Origin: Canna indica
Lineage: Eukaryota > Streptophyta > Magnoliopsida > Zingiberales > Cannaceae
Assembly (NCBI GenBank): GCA_034359265.1
Contig: CP136894.1
Coordinates: 25,016,501-25,080,500, forward strand
Length of the DNA stretch: 64,000 nucleotides
Reading direction: 5' to 3'
Part shown: piece by piece, positions 10,401-21,370 of the stretch
How the letters are laid out: each line of letters begins with the position of its first letter
Position numbering within the stretch: the stretch's first letter is position 1
Made by a program: the position numbers and the translations under genes
Notes under the pieces: generated by a model
What the model was told of the DNA's origin: nothing
Seen by the model: the letters and a program-made list of their open reading frames with translations, nothing else
Database searches by the model: none

Positions 10401-11861
10401 TGTTGGCTTTAGGTTTTCGACCTAAGTCTTAATCTCAGTTTTGATGGTTTCGATGATAACAAACATGGGACTAATGATTTCATTGACAATATCTTTTAGA
10501 TTCCATATCAATTAGCGTTCGATGTCCTCGATCGAAAAAATCAGAGAAATCAAAAATCGAAAGGACATTGATCGTCACACTCGGGTTCATCGCGGAAAAT
10601 TCTCGAAGATCGACGAGTGCACCAAAGTCGCATCGGACAAGCTCAAAGATCACATGGAAAGCTCTCCGAGATGATGCTCGCTGAAAGCCGGAACCCGAAA
10701 ACCAAGCGCGGAAGAAAAAGGCTGAAGAAATCAATCTCAGCCTAGGTTCGGTTGACCGAGCGATCGATCGAATGAAGGTAAAAAGTAGGAGAGCTACTTC
10801 GGTCGACCGGGCGGTCGACCGATGGAAGCCCAAAATGGGCAGTAGCTCGAACGGTCGACCGACTTGTTGATACTCGAAGACGCAGATCGCGTCAGTCCAC
10901 CGACGGGTCGGCCGAAGGTCGAGATCGATAGTTTTCCGTTTGGTGGTCGACCAACCACAGAGAAAAGAGAAGCGGTCGAAATACCGGTCGACTAGTCGGT
11001 CGACCGACCATTCGACCGGTGGCCTGTAACGGATAGTTTTCTATCCGTTTAACAGTCGTTTCTTCAGCAGGGTATAAATATACCCTCATATGATTCTTTT
11101 AACCCTCTCCCTGACTCCTACAAATTTTTATTGAGCATTTAAAAGAAGAATAAAGCCTTCAAAGAGATTGTTTGGAGCGCGCGCTGATTTCTGTCGAGTT
11201 CTTCTACAAGCACACAAGCTCTGCTTCTCAACTCGGGTGTTGATTCAAGCTCTACTACTTGACGAGTTGAAAGATTAAAGGATTGCAAAAGATCACGAAT
11301 TCTTGGTTTATTTTAAGCTCTTTTCAATTGTATTTTAACTGTTATTTAAAATATTTGATTTGGGTTTGTGAGAAGACCTTGTGTTAGGTCTTGCTTATAA
11401 TTGGTATCCTTGGTGTAGAGAGAGTAAAGCTACTTGTGTAAACGTAGTATTTACTAGGATTAGTTTAGTTGTCCCTTAGGGTTGAGGTGGAAGAGGACTC
11501 TCGATAAGAAGACGGTGACTTCCGGGTGTGGAAGTGTCTTAGGTCGAGAGTGCGTCTCTTCGGTGAAAAGTCCTCGTGTGTAAGAGAAACGTAAATTAAT
11601 CTAGTAAAACTAGTTTGAAAATCCTAAGAGGGGTGCTTAGGTAGTGGAGTAGGCATTGGGGCCGAACCATTATAAATATCTTGTATTTGCATTGTTATTA
11701 TTGCTTATTATTATTGTCTTATCATTTATCGCTTCCGCATATAATCATCGAATTGCAAATTGCCTAAACCAATCTAAGTAAACGATTAAAAGTAAATTTA
11801 GGCTAATTGTATTAGTAAACACACTATTCACCCCCCATCTAGTGTCGCCATTTCGCTAACA
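10401..11861 (+). repeat. 3' LTR of TR-GAG element 0
   Basis: Starts TGTTGG directly after a polypurine tract and ends TAACA (the family end is CCAACA or CCCACA). U3 contains a cluster of GGTCGACCGA-type palindromes (about 10740-11020) and a TATA box (TATAAATATACC, about 11073). The downstream part matches the other LTRs, including the block ending in aacacactattcacccccc. Beyond it, gypsy sequence resumes at 11862. Short frames inside are not conserved between LTR copies. Confidence 0.88.
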
Positions 11862-13903
11862 CCTTTCTCATTGGAAGCACAATCCACGAATAACGTCCAT
11901 TTTTTTTTTGCTTGGGAGTATCTCCTTGGTTGGTGAACTTGGCAACAAAGTTGGCTAGCACTTGGGCCTTGATGGGCCCCTTGGGTTGTTATTCGATGTT
12001 GAATTCTAAGAGCTCCATTGACCAAGATATCACTCGTCCCACAAGTTCGAGTTTAGTTAGCACTTGTCTAATAGTCTATTTTGTGCGCACATGAATGTGG
12101 TGGCTCTGAAAATATGATCTCAACCGTTGAGCCGAGATGACTAGGGCAAAGGCGAGCTTTTCGAGCTTTTGGTATATGATTTCTTATCCCTAGAGAACTT
12201 TGCTGAGAAAGTAGATTGGTTTTTGGTTCTTTTCCTATTCCGAGGATTGAGCTAAGGGCGTTCTCTCTGAGAAATAGAGAAATATGATTTCTCCTTATCG
12301 CGGTTTGTCTAAAACCGACGGACTGGAGAGGAATCGCTTTAAATCTTTAAAGTCCTGCTCATATTTTTCATCCCTGTGGAAGTCCTACTTTTTCCGTAAG
12401 ATTTTGAAGAAGGGAGCGGCTCGATCGGCCAACTTGGAGATGAATCTAGAGAGAACCGTCATCCTTCCGGTGAGCTGTTGTTCCTCCTTTATGTTGTGTG
12501 GGCTTCACTTTTCTTGAATAACCCGGTACATTTCTAGATTGGCCTCTATCCCTCGGTGTGTCAACATGAAACCGAGGAACTTGCCACCCGGTACTCCAAA
12601 GGCGCATTTCTCTCGATTTAACCTCATATTGTAGCGATTGAGCTAGCTGAAGATCTCGACGATATCGTTGCAATGATTGACATTGACAGGTATTTTGGCT
12701 ACCATGTCATTGATGTATACCTCCATGTTGCGGCCTATTTTCTTCTCAAAAACCTTGTTCATTTATCGCTGATATGTGGCTCTTGCGTTCTTGAGTCTGA
12801 AAGGCATCACCTTATATCAGATGGTTGCGTGCTCGGTGATGAAATCCGTTTTTTCTTCATTGTTGGGGTGCATCTAGATTTGGTTGTAGCATGTATAGGC
12901 ATCCAAAAAACTCAAGTACTGATACCATGAGGAGCCATCAACAAGTTTGTCGATACTCGACAACGGGTAGGAATCTTTTAGGCAGGCTTTGTTGAGGTCG
13001 GTGAAGACACACATTCATCATTTTCCCAAATGCTTTTTGACCATCACAACATTCGCAAGCCATGTTGTGAAGCGAATCTCTCTGATGAAATTCTCCTTTA
13101 ACAGCTTCGTGGTATCTTCAAGGGATGCCCGCCGGCGCTCGGCTCCGAGCTTTCTCTTTTTTTGGGCAACGGGCTTGACACGAGGGTCGATGGCCAACCA
13201 GTGACAAATGACCTGGAGGTCTATTCTTAGCATGTCGACAGGTGTCCATGCGAAGAGGTCGGCATTACTTTTGAGCAGGGTGCTAAGTCGGACCTTAAGC
13301 TCATATGGGAGGTGTGCTCCAATATAGGTTACTTGCTCAAAAAATGTCCCGATCTATACGGGGTCCAAGTCGTCAACGGGCTGGGGCCGCTCCCGGATAT
13401 CTCCTCTGGGATCCAGATATGATATTCTTGGCTAGGGCTCCGCCGATTGGAGCTTCAGGCACTCGTTGTAGCATGCACGAGCTTCCCTTTGATCTACATG
13501 TGTGACTCCTACTTTTGTCTCCGAGATGGGAAATTTAATGGCGAGGTGGGAGTCGATTCTATAGCCCCCTAAATTGTTCAAGGAGGGCCGACCCAAGATC
13601 ATACGGTAGGGGCTTGCATAGTGGACGACAAGGAACTGAACATCTATCATTTTTGCTCTTTGTGTAGAGCCAAATGTTGTGGTCATTTGTAAGTCGCCTT
13701 TGATATTCACATGATCTCCTGATAAGCTGGGGAGTTCTCCATGATACAGATGCAGGGAGGATTCTTTATGCCCATGATCTCGAGTGTTAGGTAGAAGAGG
13801 ATGTCGGCGGAGCTACCCTGGTCCACCAAAACTTCCCTAACAAGGAAGCCAACAACGAATACAAAAATAACAACATGATCATTGTTGCATCATTCCAGAT
13901 GGT
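11862..13903 (-). pseudogene. Ty3/gypsy polyprotein fragment, copy 1 (protease to RNase H)
   Basis: Minus-strand remnant, read from right to left. The protease region (about 13432-13710) contains MILGRPSLNNLGG. The RT N-terminus (about 13018-13233) has the family pattern of FIREI followed by WLANVVMVKK. The RT core follows, with VYINDM at its active site. The RNase H start (about 11828-12025) contains LFVDCASNEKG. Frames are broken by many stops and shifts. The expected YxDD has Asn for its first Asp (AAT codon at 12709-12711). The domain order and sequence fit the Tat-like branch of Ty3/gypsy. The element is cut at 11861 by TR-GAG element 0 and ends near 13900. Confidence 0.85.
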
Positions 13904-14873
13904 TGTTGTAATATCCCGGGATGACTGTTGCATCATTTCCCAAGTCAAAATCGGAGAATTCGGAAGGGCAACAATCGATCAGACTTCGACTAGAAAGTAC
14001 CAATACTTTCCAGTATTCCCATAATGACCTCAATCAATCAAATTGTCCAAAATTCCCAGAATACCCCCAATGGCTCTATTTTGAATTATATTCGTTGAGC
14101 CCATCCTTTACTTCATGTTATGCCTATTTAAAGGCCTTCTAAGCGTTCCTTACCTACCTAATGCTTCATTGAGACAATCATTCATATTTGCTAAGCTTTC
14201 TTGAGTCATTCTTTGAGCAAACCCTAGCTTGGAGCCTAAACTCTTGATTGAGCATTGTCTTCATTGTTTCATCATCAAAGGCATCAAGAGGAGCTAGGTG
14301 ATCTTGTGTTGGAGCTAAGTATAAATTGTATTATTTATTTGCTTCATTACTTGTGTATTTTGTTGTTTATTATATTGTGTTTAGTTTTGTTGTGTGGTGG
14401 TAGCCTTGGTTGTAAGGCATAAGTCTACCCTTGTAATCTAGGATTAGAGTATCCTTAGGTGATAGTGAGGTGGGAGAGTGCTCTCGATAAGAAGGTGAAG
14501 ACTTTCGGGTGTGAAAGTACCTTCGGTGTGAGGGTGGAAGACTTCCGGATGTGGAAATACCCAATGTGTGAGAGCGTAGGCTTTTCGAAAAAAATTCCTC
14601 ATTGCAAGGAACTCTTTATCTAGTGGATTGCGTGTGAAATCATAAGTAGGGTGCTTGGATAGTGGAGTAGGCATTGTGGCCGAACCACTATAAATAATTG
14701 TGTTAGCATTGTTTCTATTTATGTTTGCTTATTTGCCTTATTCACTTGCTTCCACATTTAGTCTTGAATTGATAATTTGCTTAAGTAATCAAGAATTGAT
14801 TAAAACTAAATTTTAGCTAAAATTTAGTTAACACACTATTCACACATCTCTAGTGTAGACCATTCGACCATCA
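13904..14873 (+). repeat. Divergent LTR-like block, possible solo LTR
   Basis: Related to the TR-GAG LTRs in its downstream half: a promoter-like TATTTAAAGG (about 14126), the AGCTAAGTA and TTGTATTATTTATTTGCT blocks, the regularly spaced GGTGTGAAAGTACC segments and the closing acacactattcacac. The first 220 nt differ. Edges are approximate: TGTTG at 13904 and CATCA near 14873. No flanking duplication and no primer-binding site or interior follow, so it is either a solo LTR of a related family or a truncated one. It marks the border between TE stack and genic DNA. Confidence 0.6.
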
Positions 14874-14895
14874 ATTATCCATCCCTAAAACTTAG

Positions 14896-15012
14896 AGGTA
14901 TTTTAGTTTCAAAACAAACGTTAAAAGTATTTTAGTACCCGTAAGAAAACGTTATGAGCATTTTAGTACCCGTGAGAAAATGATACGAGCATTTTAGTAC
15001 CCGTGAGAAAAC
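14896..15012. repeat. 31-bp tandem repeat, about 3.8 units
   Basis: Units begin at 14896, 14926, 14957 and 14988 and share the core ATTTTAGTACCCGTGAGAAAA. A degenerate copy appears near 15170-15210. It lies directly outside the TE stack, about 2.4 kb upstream of the HD-ZIP gene. Confidence 0.85.
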
Positions 15013-17422
15013 TTCTTGGTTTGATTGCGCTCCACGTGTCCACGTCATCAGTCCTAGTCAACACTCACGTCAGATCCATTATTGCTCCATTAAAGTCATT
15101 TATCTATAGAATTATTTTTGTACCCAATTCCATAATGTAAGAGGTATTTTTGATAAAAAAAATATATTATGAGTATTTTAGTACTGAGAGAATGCTAGAG
15201 GCATTTTATTATATTTTTTCTTTGATTAAACTAATTTCTCTTTTTAACTCATTCCGGCTTTGATTATTTTACATAGGTCTCGTGAACTGGATCTAATTTT
15301 GTACGAGGACATTGCTGGTCTATTGCTTTCCATCAATAAATTAGTTAGTTTTTGTTTTGGAAAAAAAAATACATAGGAAAAAAAAGCTGAGAAGAAAATT
15401 AAAAATGAAAGGACTTTTTTTTAGGTAAGACCCAAGATTACTTTCATATGGGGAGTTGTATTCATTATTAATAATGTTATATGTATCTACTACGACTAAT
15501 TTCAATTTAAAACATGTGATTTAGTGCTTGAAGCTCATAAGGTTGACAAGTCAACTATTCTATTAATTAGATACAATTGTGACAACTGATATTAGAGTGC
15601 ATCTAATCTAGACTTGGTAAAAGATTCTATTAAAAAAAAGATTATTTAGACATAGCATGGAGCCACCGCCAGATAATATCTCACATACTACTTAACGTGA
15701 AGGCTTTAGACAAAAAGATTGCAACTTCTCTATTTAATAATATTTTGAGCTTTTATTTCAAAAAATATTTTAAGGTTTGATGTTAACATTCGTCTAATAT
15801 GATAATTAATTCATCAATTCTTGTATGACACTAAACAGAGGTGCTGCTACAGTTTGATTAGTCTATTATTATTAATTTCAATTTAATTGCTTTGGGGAAT
15901 GATTTAGATTTTTTTCCTATGAAGAGTGATGAATAATAAAAATTCTTTTAACTTTATTTATCATCCTTTTTTGCTATTGAAGGCTCAGACGTCCTGTAAG
16001 AAAAGCCTTCGTTGCATATATATGAGATTATATAAATCATAAATGGAAGATCAAAAGCAGAAAAATCTGCAAAGATTGAGCAAGACTGACAAATTTCCAG
16101 ACTCCCCATGAAATCTCCGCTGGATATGGATAGTATCTAATTTTCAACTCACAATCCCCACCCTCCATTTCTACCAAACCCACCTCTCCAGTCTTCACCC
16201 ATGGCTTCTTCTTCTTCACTGCATGTTGACTTTTTACACCTCGACTCTTCTTCCAAAATATTTATCCTCCAGCAGTCCACCTGCAGGATGACAGCGGTAC
16301 CTTCACCTGCCAACACTGTGCCCTCACGGGTCCACGGCCGTCCGATATGGATCAGAGGGCTGACATCTTTTGTTGCACTACAGAAGTTACTCCGCTCTCT
16401 CCTAACCCTCGTTAATTCAGCGAAGAGAGATAATTGATCGAAGGGCAAAAACTGCCCTCCTCCGTCTTCCTTCTCTGCTTGCGCCGAAGTCAGCCTGCGC
16501 TCGTCTCGTCGTCTTCTCCGTTCGATTTGGTTTGATGCGTGTTTTGTTCTCTTGCCTGTTTTATCGCTTTCGATCGAGTAGTTCTCAGACGACGCCTGTT
16601 GAATCTTGATGAAGAGGAGGAGGAAGAGGAGAAGGAAACAAACGAGATGTAGTACGTCGCAGCTGATGTTTCCTTTTCGCTGTATTCAGCGCTTTGCTGT
16701 GAATACTTTGGCGTTTTTTTTTACTGGAGTCGGAAGTAGGACGAGTGAAAGAGACAGTGGAAAAAGGGCCACTTTTTTATAATCTAAATGTTGGAGCTTT
16801 TTTTTTCTTCGTTATTTTTTATGGGATGGATGATGGGAGGGTCAACCGACCTATTTCTTCTATTGAGTCTCCTCTCTCTTCTTCGACCCTTTGATTTTGT
16901 GAGGCCTCGTGTTGTCCACATGTAAACAAGTCTATTTCTATCTTCCACACCCATTACATTTACACCGATCACTGGGCCTTCTTCTAAAGCTCTTTACTCG
17001 ATCTTTGACGTCCCCGAGCTGGAACTGTTCGCGTTATAGATAGAGAGATCTCGAAGAAGAAGAAGAAGAAGAAAGGCATCCTCTTGTTGTGTCCTCTTTT
17101 TAGTCTCGGGTTGAGCGAAGGTTTCCTAGAAAGAGAGTGGTCGGGAAGAGGGAGTTGAGCTCACAGCTTTTGATCAGTTTTGACTACTTCTATGATTTGA
17201 TCTTGCTTCTTCGGATCTCGTACTCCCCTGTTCGTTGAGTTGATCTTTTGTTTCTTTGTTTATTATCGGGAGATCTTGCTGCATGCCCTCGGGAAACTGA
17301 GAAAATTTTTATTGGAAAACGGGGACGCTAATTAGATCTAAGATTAGGGCAGAAAAAGAGATCGCCTTTGGAGCAAGAAAACCGTCCTCGAAAAGAAGGC
17401 GGGATTGATAGAAGGATCTTTA
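15013..17422 (+). promoter_or_regulatory. Upstream region and presumed 5' leader of the HD-ZIP IV gene
   Basis: No conserved coding region is seen in this 2.4-kb stretch. The left part (to about 16030) is AT-rich and featureless. From about 16440 the sequence becomes pyrimidine-rich, with purine tracts GAAGAAGAAG at 17050-17075, typical of a plant 5' leader. The transcription start cannot be fixed. Frames at 16149-16448 (minus) and 16201-16437 (plus) were examined; neither shows a recognisable domain. An L1-box lies at 16955-16962. Confidence 0.45.
16955..16962 (-). promoter_or_regulatory. L1-box (TAAATGTA on the minus strand)
   Basis: TACATTTA on the plus strand is the complement of TAAATGTA, which matches the L1-box consensus TAAATGYA bound by class IV HD-ZIP proteins. 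It sits about 460 bp upstream of the ATG of a gene for such a protein, so auto- or cross-regulation in the epidermis is a reasonable inference. Further copies lie in intron 6 (19954-19961) and intron 7 (20884-20891), and a TAAATGCA form lies downstream at 21846-21853. Confidence 0.55.
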
Positions 17423-20400
17423 ATGAGTTTTGGAGGTTTATTCAACGGCGGTGCTGGTGGCGGCGGCGGCGGCGCCGGTGGCGCACGGATGGGGATCGCT
17501 GACGTTCCCCACCGTAGCTCCGCCGCCATGTCTGCCGGCGTCATCCCTCAGCCTCTCCTTGCTTCGCCTTCTCTCCACAAGCCCATGTTCTCCTCTCCCG
17601 GCCTCTCTCTCGCTCTGGTAATTAAATATTGCCGCCATTTCCTTACCTTTTCCTTTTCAGCGGAAGCTTCAGTGAGTTCATTTCCTGATCGTTTCCTCAG
17701 CAAACTAATATGGAAGCTCAAGGCGGCGATCGGAACTTGGCCCCCATCACCGGAAAAGCTGTCGGCGGAGACCTGGATTCGTTGCGCCGGAACAAGGAGG
17801 ACGAGAACGAGAGCAGGTCCGGCGGCAGCGACAACTTGGGAGGCGTCTCTGGAGACGAATTAGATTTGGAGCAGGAGAACCCCCGCAAGAAGAAGCGTTA
17901 CCATCGCCACACTCCTCAGCAAATCCAAGAACTCGAAGCGTAAGGTCTAATAAGTCCAACTTTTATAACGACGCAAGCACTATCAATCTGATCTCCAAAA
18001 TTTGCGCAGATTCTTCAAGGAATGCCCTCACCCCGACGAGAAGCAAAGGCTGGAGCTGAGCAGAAGGCTGTCTTTGGAGTCTCGCCAGGTCAAGTTCTGG
18101 TTCCAGAATCGGCGAACTCAGATGAAGGTAGGGTTTGGTTCTTTCTTGTGATGGTTGATATTTTCTTCTCTTAACTTATTCATGATCGTAACCTTTTACT
18201 AATCTTCGATTGAGTCAGACCCAAATGGAGCGCCATGAGAACACGATGCTTCGTCAGGAGAACGACAAGCTCCGCGCCGAGAACATGTCTATCAGGGAGG
18301 CGATGAGGAACCCCATATGCGGCACCTGCGGCGGCCTCGCCGTCCTCGGCGAAGTATCGCTCGAAGAACAGCACCTGCGAATCGAGAACGCGCGTCTCAA
18401 GGACGAGCTCGATCGCGTCTGCTCCCTCGTGGGAAAGTTCCTAGGCAAGCCGATCTCCGCCTTGGCCGCCGCCGCCTCTCAACTTCCTCTCCCCATGCCA
18501 AACTCCACCCTGGAGCTCGCAGTCGGAACCAATCCCTTCGCCGCCCTCGGCCCTACCACGTTCCCTTCTGTCGCCGATTTTGCCACCGGTACCGTGATAA
18601 CTCCGGCGAGGAACGGTGGATCGCAGGAGAGGCTCGTTTTCCTGGAACTCGCGCTCGCGGCCATGGATGAGTTGGTGAAGATGGCCCAGATGGAGGAGCC
18701 GCTTTGGATTCCGAGTTTGGATGGAGGAACGGAGACATTGAACTACGAAGAGTACCATCAAAGCTTCCCGCGCTGCATCGGCGGCGCGAAGCCAATTGGA
18801 TATGTGTCGGAGGCGACGAGGGCCTCCGGCGTGGTGATCATTAACAGCTTGGCGCTTGTTGAGACTCTTATTGATGCAGTAAGCGCTAATTAAACTCTAC
18901 TTTTTACTGATTAATTTCTTAATTACGTTCTACTGATTTAAATTCTCGCGAGTAGACTCGGTGGGCGGATATGTTTCCAAGCGTGATTGCAAGAACCACC
19001 ACAACTGATATGATCTCGACGGGAATGGGGGGGAGCAGAAATGGGGCATTGCAACTGGTAAGTTCATTGAGGTGCATACAAAACGCTACTTCTGTACTTC
19101 ACATATTGGTTCCTGATTTGCTGGGCGAATCAACAGATGCATGCGGAGCTTCAAGTTCTATCGCCGCTGGTGCCCATCCGAGATGTCCATTTCCTCCGGT
19201 TCTGCAAGCAGCTCGCGGAGGGAGCGTGGGCGGTGGTCGACGTCTCCGTTGATGGAATCAGAGACGACTCTTCTACGAGCGACATGATGAGCTGCCGGAG
19301 GCTGCCTTCCGGTTGTGTGGTGCAAGACATGCCCAATGGTTATTCTAAGGTAAACATAATTAATTGAATCCATCATCTTCTTCGCCTTCATTTGGGCATT
19401 CATAATATTTTTGTGCTAAGTGCCACTGTTGCAATTCTCGATGTCTCTTTTTCTTCAAGTCAAAGCCTAAGCTCGTGCTCCCAAATCTAATTGGGTCGCG
19501 TGCCACACTAATTTTGTATCTTAATCTGCTCTTCTTTTTTTTTATATACACACGTCCATTCACGTTCACTATTTCTCGTGCTTCCTTCGAATTTTAGATG
19601 CTTCTCCCACTCTCGACTCTCGAGAGCTTCGCCGTTGTTTTTTAATGCCATTAAAATCGGAAAATTATAATTTAAAACATCGTTTGTTCTGTACTCGCCA
19701 TTATTTTTTTGCTAAAACTTTGCCCGTTGTTTTCCCTGTTGTAATAAAGATATCATATACTATAAATAAAATATTGGCTAATCTTTCATCGCCTCTCCTG
19801 ACAACATGCCCACTAGGTCAACAATCGTTCCCATCTAATAGTTTCTAAACATGTTTTCCGTTTCACAGATATATCTCGATGTAATTCCATTAGTCAAAGA
19901 TTTTTGGCATTTGTTTTGTCTTCTGAATCAAGTGTGTTCAGGTAATTAAGTAATACATTTATCAGCAAATGGGTATTTCTATTCTGCGAGAGAAATAGTG
20001 TGGTATCGTGGTCCAGCAATGGCGAGTGCAGTAAAGATTAACGGACAGACATTAATGAGGAAACTGACGACGTTTGCTGCGCAGGTCACATGGGTGGAAC
20101 ACGCGGAATACGACGAGGCAGCCGTACACCCGCTCTACCGCCCGCTGCTGCGCTCCGGCATGGCGCTTGGCGCACCCCGGTGGATCACCGCCCTCCACCG
20201 CCAGTGCCAGTCCCTCACCGTCCTGATGTCGTCCTCCCTCTCATCTGATGGCGGCGCAGCTGCCACTATAACACAGGCGGGGCGGCGTAGCATGGTGAAA
20301 CTGGCGCAGCGCATGACGGACAATTTCTGCGCGGGGGTGTGCGCGTCCTCGGCGCACGATTGGAGCAAGCTCGGCGGCGGCGTCAACATCGGCGAGGACG

Positions 20401-21370
20401 TGCGGGTGATGACGCGGCAGAGTGTGGCGGACCCGGGGGAGCCCCCGGGGGTGGTGCTGAGCGCCGCCACGTCGGTGTGGCTCCCCGCCGCCCCGCAGCG
20501 GCTCTTCGACTTCCTCCGCAACGCGCAGCTCCGCAGCGAGTGGGACATCCTCTCCAACGGCGGGCCGATGCAGGAGATGGCGCACATCGCCAAGGGACCC
20601 GACGCCGGCGGCAACGCCGTCACCCTACTCCGTGCCAGCGTCAGTATATATCACCCTATTCCTCTCCTTTTTGTCATTTCAAGTGCATTGCAGTCTTCTT
20701 TTTCCTTCCACAGTTTGGCGATTACTGTGGCAGTGCAAAAAGATGACGTGACTTCCATTTCTTCTCTTTGGACATTTGCTACATGTTTCTTTCTTCAAAT
20801 CGTTCTTCATACACTCTTATTGATAAAAGAGTAAACAGCAATTCGCCGAAAGAGTTATTTTTATTTATTTAATATTATTTCATTGCATTTATTAGTACTA
20901 TACTATAAACTATAAAGAATAATAAAAGACAATTGGCCGAAGGTGTTGCCGTCGTTATTATTTTTTAGGCTTTTCTTATAATTAAATAATTCCAAGATAA
21001 TATTTGTTGTTCAAACGTGGTGATAAAATTGCAGGCGGTGAGCGCGGACCAGAGCAGCATGTTAATACTGCAGGAGACGTGCAGCGACGCGTCCGGATCG
21101 CTGGTGGTGTACGCGCCGGTAGACGTGCCGGCGATGCACCTCGTAATGAGCGGCGGCGACTCCTCCTACGTTGCGCTCCTCCCATCCGGCTTCGCCATCC
21201 TTCCTGACGGAAAATCCGCCGGAGGGTCGCTGCTCACGGTGGCTTTCCAGATTCTGGTGAACAGCCTTCAACCGACGGCGAAGCTGACGGTGGAGTCGGT
21301 GGAGACCGTCAACAACCTCATCTCCTGCACCGTGCAAAAGATCAGGGCGGCCCTCGATTGCGAGCCATGA
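17423..21370 (+). CDS. Class IV HD-ZIP transcription factor, ANL2/ROC clade
   Basis: Eight coding exons with GT-AG introns: 17423-17617, 17701-17939, 18010-18127, 18219-18878, 18956-19057, 19137-19349, 20085-20639 and 21035-21370. Together they give 805 residues with no stop or shift, the usual family length. ATG 17423 opens [10 protein letters not shown] and is the first Met of the conserved N-terminus; GLSLAL ends exon 1. The homeodomain is at about 127-184, with recognition helix [14 protein letters not shown]. The zipper-loop-zipper follows (185 to about 260), with loop cysteines C218 and C221 in NPICGTCGG. The START domain is about 322-555 and the START-associated domain runs to the end. 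Members act in the nucleus on L1-box promoters in epidermal cells, controlling cell fate, trichomes, cuticle or anthocyanin. Clade assignment rests on the N-terminus and KPISALA after the zipper; the exact orthologue is not decided. Exon 7 is very GC-rich, as in many monocots. Confidence 0.96.

Larger units (their letters stand above)
1..11861 (+). mobile_element. TR-GAG-type LTR retrotransposon, 3' half (element 0)
   Basis: The window opens inside this element, at a block (about 1-90) that recurs just after gag in three other copies (about 34387, 39578 and 50344). The non-coding interior runs to 2506, is interrupted by a CACTA transposon, resumes at 9669 and ends in a polypurine tract directly before the LTR at 10401. 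No protease, integrase or reverse transcriptase is present between the gag-proximal block and the 3' LTR. The other copies carry gag alone, so this is classed with gag-only terminal-repeat elements (TR-GAG), probably of Ty1/copia descent judging by the gag type. The 5' LTR, gag and left target duplication lie outside the window. Confidence 0.75.

Noticed and set aside
10892..11089. Short frames in LTRs (also 31472-31856, 36705-36995, 43083-43391 and 44182-44815)
   Set aside because: Translations of the GGTCGACCGA palindrome arrays (SVDRPKS, RSTDRST types); not conserved in frame between LTR copies.
12673..12930. Plus-strand frames of 60-90 codons inside both gypsy fragments (also near 28293-28676, 29271-29612, 30715-30975 and 45582-46073)
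   Set aside because: They are antisense shadows of the minus-strand polyprotein, whose domains are recognisable.
16149..16448. 99-codon minus-strand and 78-codon plus-strand frames upstream of the HD-ZIP gene
   Set aside because: No recognisable domain, overlapping on opposite strands, no neighbouring exons; more likely chance frames in GC-richer leader or promoter DNA.
19998..20084. Upstream extension [18 protein letters not shown] in frame with HD-ZIP exon 7
   Set aside because: A GCAG acceptor at 20081-20084 and the family sequence [10 protein letters not shown] place the exon start at 20085; the extension is intron 6.
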